Of a DNA stretch of 64,000 nt, positions 59,339-64,000 are shown piece after piece. Below the pieces are notes generated by a model, which worked only from the letters and a program-made list of their open reading frames with translations, had not been told where the DNA came from and ran no database searches. Position 1 is the first letter of the stretch. Each line of letters starts with the position of its first letter. Source of the DNA: Congregibacter brevis (GTDB lineage Bacteria; Pseudomonadota; Gammaproteobacteria; Pseudomonadales; Halieaceae); assembly GCF_045689245.1 (NCBI RefSeq), contig NZ_CP136865.1:2356001-2420000 (forward strand), in the 5' to 3' direction. Both the position numbers and the translations under genes were made by a program.

Positions 59339-59862
59339 CTGATTGGCCGCAATTGGGTCTGTTTAATGGCTTTGACTGGGTGGTAGTGGTGATCATCGCG
59401 CTGTCCGCCTTGTTAAGTCTGTGGAGAGGTTTTGTTCGCGAGGCGATTTCGCTGGCGGGATGGGTTGTCGCCTTTATTGTGGCCAACCTCCTTGCCGTTA
59501 CCGTCGCGGATCAGATCGGCGACCTTATCGCCAATCGCACGGGCCGATACATCGTGGCCTGGTCTCTATTGTTTGTGCTTACCCTGGTAGCAAGCTCGCT
59601 GTCTGCAAAGCTGTTCGCAAGCCTTGTCAAAGCCACAGGCTTAGGAGTGCTAGACCGCATTCTGGGCTCAGTCTTCGGGGTTTTACGCGGTGCGCTTATT
59701 GTTATGGCTCTAGTGTTTGTTGTGCGGGAGATCGTTCCCAAAAGCGAGCAAAGCCTGCTGGCAGATTCTCAGTTGATGCCGCATATAGACGTGATGTTGG
59801 CCTGGAGTATGCGGCTGTTTGATGAGTTTCGCGACGTAGAGATAAAGGGACTGAACGCGTGA
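59335..59862 (+). CDS. cvpA: CvpA family membrane protein
   Basis: The 175-residue protein has four predicted membrane helices and the CvpA pattern LSLWRGFVREAISLAGW and GVLDRILGSVFGVLRGA. In E. coli CvpA is needed for colicin V export and affects envelope stress resistance; the biochemical role is unknown. It lies directly upstream of purF as in E. coli and Pseudomonas. Confidence 0.92.
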   Translation: MTDWPQLGLFNGFDWVVVVIIALSALLSLWRGFVREAISLAGWVVAFIVANLLAVTVADQIGDLIANRTGRYIVAWSLLFVLTLVASSLSAKLFASLVKATGLGVLDRILGSVFGVLRGALIVMALVFVVREIVPKSEQSLLADSQLMPHIDVMLAWSMRLFDEFRDVEIKGLNA

Positions 59863-59911
59863 TGTTCGCGCTTGTTCAGAGCTCAGTAAGTAACCTGGAG
59901 GATGCTTCGCC

Positions 59912-61432
59912 GTGTGTGGCTTAACGGGTATTGTCGGCAAGGGTAGGGTGGCTCCCGAGATCTATGATGCTCTGACCGTGCTACAGCATCGTGGTCAGGA
60001 CGCCGCGGGGATTATGACCTGCAGTGATGACCGCTTTCATCAGCGTAAAAGCGTCGGACTGGTAAGAGATGTGTTTCGTCAGAACCACATGCAGCGTTTG
60101 GACGGCAGCATTGGCATCGGTCACGTGCGCTATCCGACTGCCGGGAGCGCAGGCGCAGCCAATGCCCAGCCGTTTTACGTGAATTCACCCTACGGTATCG
60201 CACTCGCCCACAACGGCAATCTCACCAATTCCCGGGAGTTGCGTCAGGAACTCTTCGAAAGCGAAATGCGGCACCTGAACACGGATTCGGACTCGGAAGT
60301 ACTGTTGAATGTGTTCGCCTATGAGCTGCAGGCTAGGGGCAAGTTACACCCGGAGCCCGATGACATTTTTGCCGCTGTGTCTGAGGTTCACCGGCGCTGT
60401 AGAGGCGGATACGCCGCCGTCGCTATGATAGTTAATTACGGCGTTATCGCGTTTCGCGACCCCTTTGGTATTCGTCCATTGGTAGTCGGTTATCGCGGAG
60501 AAGGGAGTGAGCGAGAGTACATGGTGGCCTCAGAGAGTGTCGCTTTGGACGTCCTGGGCTTTCGTTTGCTGAGTGATGTAGCGCCGGGTGAGGCGGTTTA
60601 CATCGACGCTAAGCGTCAGTTGCATATGCGTCAGTGTGCCGAAGCGCCGCTGCTTCGTCCCTGCATCTTCGAGCATGTGTATTTTGCTCGGCCGGATAGC
60701 CTGATCGATGAAATCTCGGTATACAAGACGCGCGCACGTCAAGGCGAGGCGCTTGCTCGAAAGATTCTGCGAGAGAGGCCCGATCACGATATCGATGTGG
60801 TGATACCAATACCTGATAGTAGTCGCACGGCGGGTCTGTCTTTGGCTGGGTCTTTGGGTATCAAATATCGCGAGGCCTTTATAAAGAATCGCTATATTGG
60901 CCGCACATTTATCATGCCCGGCCAACAGCAACGTCGTAAGTCTGTGCGCCAGAAGTTGAATCCTATCCGCCTCGAGTTCGAGGGCAAGAACGTCATGCTG
61001 GTAGACGACTCCATCGTACGGGGGACAACCTCCCGAGAGATTATTCAGATGGCGCGGGACGCGGGCGCAGCGCGTGTTTATCTCGCATCAGCGGCTCCGC
61101 CGGTGCGCTTTCCTAACGTGTACGGCATTGACATGCCTTCACCCAGTGAGCTCATAGCCCACGATCGCACCGTTGAGGAGATCAGTACACTGATTAATGC
61201 CGACTGGCTGGTATACCAGGATCTGGATGAATTGATTGGCTGCTCTCGCGACGGTAATCCCTCGGTAGAGGCCTTTGACTGCTCGGTGTTCGATGGAAAA
61301 TATGTGACGGGCGATGTGGATGCGGCCTATCTCGCAGCATTAGATGCGGAGCGTAACGATGAGGCGCAGAGCCAGAGCCGCCAAACAAGCGACGGTGACG
61401 GTGTGGGGATTTATAACGAGAGTGCATTGTGA
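59912..61432 (+). CDS. purF: Amidophosphoribosyltransferase
   Basis: The 506-residue enzyme starts purine synthesis by making phosphoribosylamine from PRPP and glutamine. The N-terminus reads MCGLTGIVG, so Cys2 becomes the nucleophile after Met removal; the PRPP loop VDDSIVRGTT lies near residue 365. GTG start with GGAGG upstream. It overlaps metZ by four bases. Confidence 0.95.
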   Translation: MCGLTGIVGKGRVAPEIYDALTVLQHRGQDAAGIMTCSDDRFHQRKSVGLVRDVFRQNHMQRLDGSIGIGHVRYPTAGSAGAANAQPFYVNSPYGIALAHNGNLTNSRELRQELFESEMRHLNTDSDSEVLLNVFAYELQARGKLHPEPDDIFAAVSEVHRRCRGGYAAVAMIVNYGVIAFRDPFGIRPLVVGYRGEGSEREYMVASESVALDVLGFRLLSDVAPGEAVYIDAKRQLHMRQCAEAPLLRPCIFEHVYFARPDSLIDEISVYKTRARQGEALARKILRERPDHDIDVVIPIPDSSRTAGLSLAGSLGIKYREAFIKNRYIGRTFIMPGQQQRRKSVRQKLNPIRLEFEGKNVMLVDDSIVRGTTSREIIQMARDAGAARVYLASAAPPVRFPNVYGIDMPSPSELIAHDRTVEEISTLINADWLVYQDLDELIGCSRDGNPSVEAFDCSVFDGKYVTGDVDAAYLAALDAERNDEAQSQSRQTSDGDGVGIYNESAL

Positions 61433-62628
61433 GTAAGCGAGACGACCCGGTAATGGACGAACTGCACTGGCAGAGTTTGGCGGTGCGCAGCGGTATTACG
61501 CGCTCGCCGGAAGGCGAACATAGCGAAGCCTTGTTCATGACCTCCAGCTATGTTTTTGATAGCGCAGAACACGCCGCGGCGCGCTTTACCGGAGATGATC
61601 CGGGTAACGTTTATTCCCGCTACACTAATCCCACGGTACGTGGCTTTGAGGACCGACTTGCTGCGCTAGAGGGCGCCGAAGCTTGTGTCGCAACGGCATC
61701 GGGGATGTCCGCAATTTTGAGCACCTGTATGGCCTTGCTAAAGGCCGGTGATCATGTGGTGTGTTCACGCGATGTCTTTGGAACCACACGCACACTGTTT
61801 GCTAAATACATGGCTAACTTTGGCGTGGAAGTCAGTTTCGTGCCGCTGCTTCCCGTAGATGGTTGGCGCGAGGCGATGCAGGACAACACTAAACTTTTGT
61901 ACCTCGAAACCCCATCGAATCCACTGTGCGAAATCGCCGATATGCAGAGCATGGCGACACTGGCGCAATCTGCAGGTGCATTACTCGTGGTTGATAACTG
62001 CTTTTGCTCGCCGGCGCTGCAGCAGCCCTTAGCCTTTGGTGCAGACATTGTTATTCATTCTGCCACCAAGTATCTCGACGGCCAGGGTCGTTGTGTCGGT
62101 GGAGCGGTTCTGGGTAACCAGGACTTGATGGATCAGGTGCTGGGGTTTTTACGCAGCTGTGGTCCCACCATGAGTGCCTTTAACGCCTGGGTGTTCCTCA
62201 AGGGGCTGGAGACACTGTCGCTGCGTATGGAAGCGCACAGCGCCTCGGCCATGCAGTTGGCGACGTGGCTGCAGTCACATCCTCAAGTAGAGGCTGTTTT
62301 CTATGCCGGGCTGGAAAGTCATCCCGGGCATGCGCTTGCGAAAAAACAGCAGTCGGCCTTCGGCGGCGTACTGTCTTTCAGAGTGCGAGGCGCCCAAGCG
62401 GAAGCTTGGCAGGTTATAGACGCCACGCGTTTGATGTCGCTGACAGCAAATCTTGGCGACGCGAAAACAACGGTCGTCCACCCGGCAACAACGACGCATA
62501 GCCGCATCTCCGCAAACGAGCGCCTGGAAGCGGGTATCACCGACAACTTGATCCGAGTGGCCGTGGGGCTAGAAAACATTGAGGACTTGAAGGCCGATCT
62601 CGCACGTGGTCTGAATAGTCTTGGATAA
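61429..62628 (+). CDS. metZ: O-succinylhomoserine sulfhydrylase
   Basis: The 399-residue PLP enzyme of the Cys/Met metabolism family makes homocysteine from O-succinylhomoserine and sulfide. The PLP lysine is Lys214 in SATKYLDGQG. The call as MetZ rather than MetB/MetC rests on its pattern and on the purF-metZ order known from Pseudomonas. GTG start at 61429 overlaps purF; an ATG at 61453 is the alternative. Confidence 0.9.
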   Translation: MSKRDDPVMDELHWQSLAVRSGITRSPEGEHSEALFMTSSYVFDSAEHAAARFTGDDPGNVYSRYTNPTVRGFEDRLAALEGAEACVATASGMSAILSTCMALLKAGDHVVCSRDVFGTTRTLFAKYMANFGVEVSFVPLLPVDGWREAMQDNTKLLYLETPSNPLCEIADMQSMATLAQSAGALLVVDNCFCSPALQQPLAFGADIVIHSATKYLDGQGRCVGGAVLGNQDLMDQVLGFLRSCGPTMSAFNAWVFLKGLETLSLRMEAHSASAMQLATWLQSHPQVEAVFYAGLESHPGHALAKKQQSAFGGVLSFRVRGAQAEAWQVIDATRLMSLTANLGDAKTTVVHPATTTHSRISANERLEAGITDNLIRVAVGLENIEDLKADLARGLNSLG

Positions 62629-62700
62629 GTCGATGAGGCGCTTAATCCCCGACTCATACGTAGCACACCGGGATACGGCGCCCACACAAAGGCGAACACG

Positions 62701-63627
62701 ATGACGATAGGTAACAAGGCACTTGTCGACGCCGCTGTTGCGGAGATAGCCAAGGTCCTGCTTGGAAAAGAGCCCCAGCTTCGTCAAGCCATATGTTGCT
62801 TGTTGGCCAGTGGTCATTTGCTTATTGAAGACCTGCCGGGAATGGGAAAGACGACTTTGTCCCATGCCCTGGCACAGGTACTGGGCCTGTCCTACAAACG
62901 CGTGCAATTCACGTCGGATTTGCTCCCGGCCGACATTTTGGGTTTGTCGATTTATCACGGCAGCGACCAGAGCTTTGAGTTTCACCCGGGACCGATTTTC
63001 ACCCAGGTGCTCCTGGCCGATGAGATAAATCGAAGTACCCCTCGTACTCAGAGTGCTCTGCTTGAGGCCATGGCCGAGGGGCAGGTGACTTTGGAAGGGG
63101 ATACCCGTGCACTTCCAACCCCCTTCTTTGTGATCGCCACACAAAATCCGCTGGAGCAGTCCGGCACCTATCCTCTGCCCGAGTCGCAACTCGATCGATT
63201 CCTTATGCGCATCGAGCTTGGCTATCCCGACGCAAAGGCAGAGAGGCTAATGTTGCGGGCCACCCATGAGGCTACGCAAAAACCCACACTGGAACAGTGC
63301 ATCGACGAGTCTGCCCTTGCCGGTATTCGCGCGGCAGTCGACGATGTTCACGCGTCGGACTCGCTGCTAGATTACGTTCAACGCATCGCTTCCCGCAGCC
63401 GCCAAGGGGGGGAGTTTGCGGTAGGTTTATCGCCGAGAGGGGTATTGGCTTTACTACGTTCGGCGAAGACCTGGGCGTTGATGGACGATCGGGATCATGT
63501 TCTTCCCGATGATGTGCAGGCGGTGTTGCCGGGAGTAGTAGCGCACCGGTTACAGCCCGGCGGCGGGTTTTCTGGTGATGGGATGGCGCTAGTGGCGCTA
63601 CTGCGGCGTGACGTCGACGTGGTCTGA
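62701..63627 (+). CDS. MoxR-family AAA+ ATPase
   Basis: The 308-residue ATPase has Walker A GMGKT at 47-51, Walker B VLLADEIN at 103-110 and a sensor-1 region IATQNPLEQSGTYPLPESQLDRF. MoxR proteins act as chaperones that mature enzyme complexes, usually with DUF58 and von Willebrand factor A proteins encoded next to them. A DUF58 gene follows with a 20-base overlap. Confidence 0.92.
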   Translation: MTIGNKALVDAAVAEIAKVLLGKEPQLRQAICCLLASGHLLIEDLPGMGKTTLSHALAQVLGLSYKRVQFTSDLLPADILGLSIYHGSDQSFEFHPGPIFTQVLLADEINRSTPRTQSALLEAMAEGQVTLEGDTRALPTPFFVIATQNPLEQSGTYPLPESQLDRFLMRIELGYPDAKAERLMLRATHEATQKPTLEQCIDESALAGIRAAVDDVHASDSLLDYVQRIASRSRQGGEFAVGLSPRGVLALLRSAKTWALMDDRDHVLPDDVQAVLPGVVAHRLQPGGGFSGDGMALVALLRRDVDVV

Positions 63628-64000
63628 GTTTCTAAGCCAGCGCTGGTCCCGCTGGCTCGATAGACGGATACCTCGTTCGCGATCCGTCACGCTCAGTCAG
63701 CGGCAGATATTTATTTTCCCTTCTCGCACCGGGTTCTTCTTTGCCCTGTGCTTGCTGGTGATGCTCATTGCAGCCATCAACTACCAAAACAACATGAGCT
63801 ACGCGCTCACCTTTTTGCTTGCAAACTTGTTTGTCGTTGCAGTGCTCCACACCTACGCAAATCTATCGGGGCTTACGATTACCGCAGTATCTGCGGATCA
63901 CGCCTTTGCGGGACAGAGGAGTGGCTTCCATTTACGCTTTTCCTCGACAAACAAGCGCGGACACAATGCGCTGCTTGTAGGTTGGCCTGAAGCCAAAGAG
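63608..64000 (+). CDS. DUF58 domain protein, cut by right edge
   Basis: The frame is open from a GTG at 63608 to the window end (131 codons). After a basic N-terminus with SLSQRQIF-like sequence come two membrane helices (FFFALCLLVMLIAAI and the following TFLLANLFVVAVL), the standard start of MoxR-linked DUF58 proteins; the DUF58 domain itself lies beyond the edge. The start overlaps the moxR stop by 20 bases, so translation is probably coupled. Confidence 0.78.
   Translation, partial: MTSTWSEFLSQRWSRWLDRRIPRSRSVTLSQRQIFIFPSRTGFFFALCLLVMLIAAINYQNNMSYALTFLLANLFVVAVLHTYANLSGLTITAVSADHAFAGQRSGFHLRFSSTNKRGHNALLVGWPEAKE

Noticed and set aside
1..64000. tRNA, rRNA, CRISPR arrays, transposases and prophage blocks
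   Set aside because: I looked for T-loop signatures, repeated spacers and transposase or integrase motifs and saw none.

Overview
The window is about 64 kb of moderately GC-rich, densely packed gammaproteobacterial chromosome. The order leuC-leuD-leuB-asd-fimV-truA-trpF-(trpBA)-accD-folC-dedD-cvpA-purF-metZ is the one known from Pseudomonas and its relatives. The Tat-exported DUF1552 and DUF1592-type proteins, paired acyl-CoA dehydrogenases and many lipoproteins suggest a marine member of the Cellvibrionales/Halieaceae (OM60/NOR5) type. That placement is inference from gene order and content, not from a marker gene. I see no tRNA, rRNA, CRISPR array, insertion sequence or prophage.

Layout. 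(1) Positions 1-5077, minus strand: a secreted redox cassette of tri-haem cytochrome c, a DUF1592/1588-type lipoprotein with a CXXCH motif, a Tat-exported DUF1552 protein and a truncated COG4315-like protein at the left edge. (2) 5384-9271: a secreted creatininase-like protein with altered metal ligands, an Asp/Glu racemase with a D-cysteine desulfhydrase, and two lipoproteins. (3) 9272-16464: DUF481 outer-membrane protein, soluble lytic transglycosylase with two small glycosyltransferases, an orphan gene beside an AT-rich spacer, yciH, slyX and avtA. (4) 16498-30955: catabolic and lipid genes: M20 peptidase, two acyl-CoA dehydrogenases, an SRPBCC-SDR fusion, alpha/beta hydrolase-plsC-basic amino acid decarboxylase, dienelactone hydrolase, S1/P1 nuclease, thiolase-like protein, a half-size asparaginase and a methyltransferase. 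(5) 30965-37034: tamA-tamB and a YdjM-like membrane protein. (6) 37060-44626: alanine/serine-glyoxylate aminotransferase, two unknown lipoproteins, a helix-turn-helix protein with a Lys/Ala-rich tail joined to rlmKL, then an AT-rich spacer with three DnaA-box matches, a flavodoxin-like gene and a thioesterase. (7) 44658-62628: a LysR regulator divergent from the leu genes, then a long plus-strand run for leucine, lysine/threonine/methionine entry (asd), FimV, TruA, tryptophan (trpFBA), fatty acid (accD), folate (folC), purine (purF) and methionine (metZ) synthesis. (8) 62701-64000: MoxR ATPase and the start of a DUF58 protein, cut by the right edge.

Many neighbours overlap by 1-20 bases (DUF1592/DUF1552, slt/GT, hydrolase/plsC, tamA/tamB, HTH/rlmKL, leuC/leuD/leuB, fimV/truA, trpF/trpB, accD/folC, dedD/cvpA, purF/metZ, moxR/DUF58), so translational coupling is the rule here. 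The points most worth a second look are the DnaA-box cluster at 43414-43609, the redox cassette at 1-5077, the 114-residue acidic tail on AccD, the histone-H1-like tail on the HTH protein, and the SRPBCC-SDR fusion.
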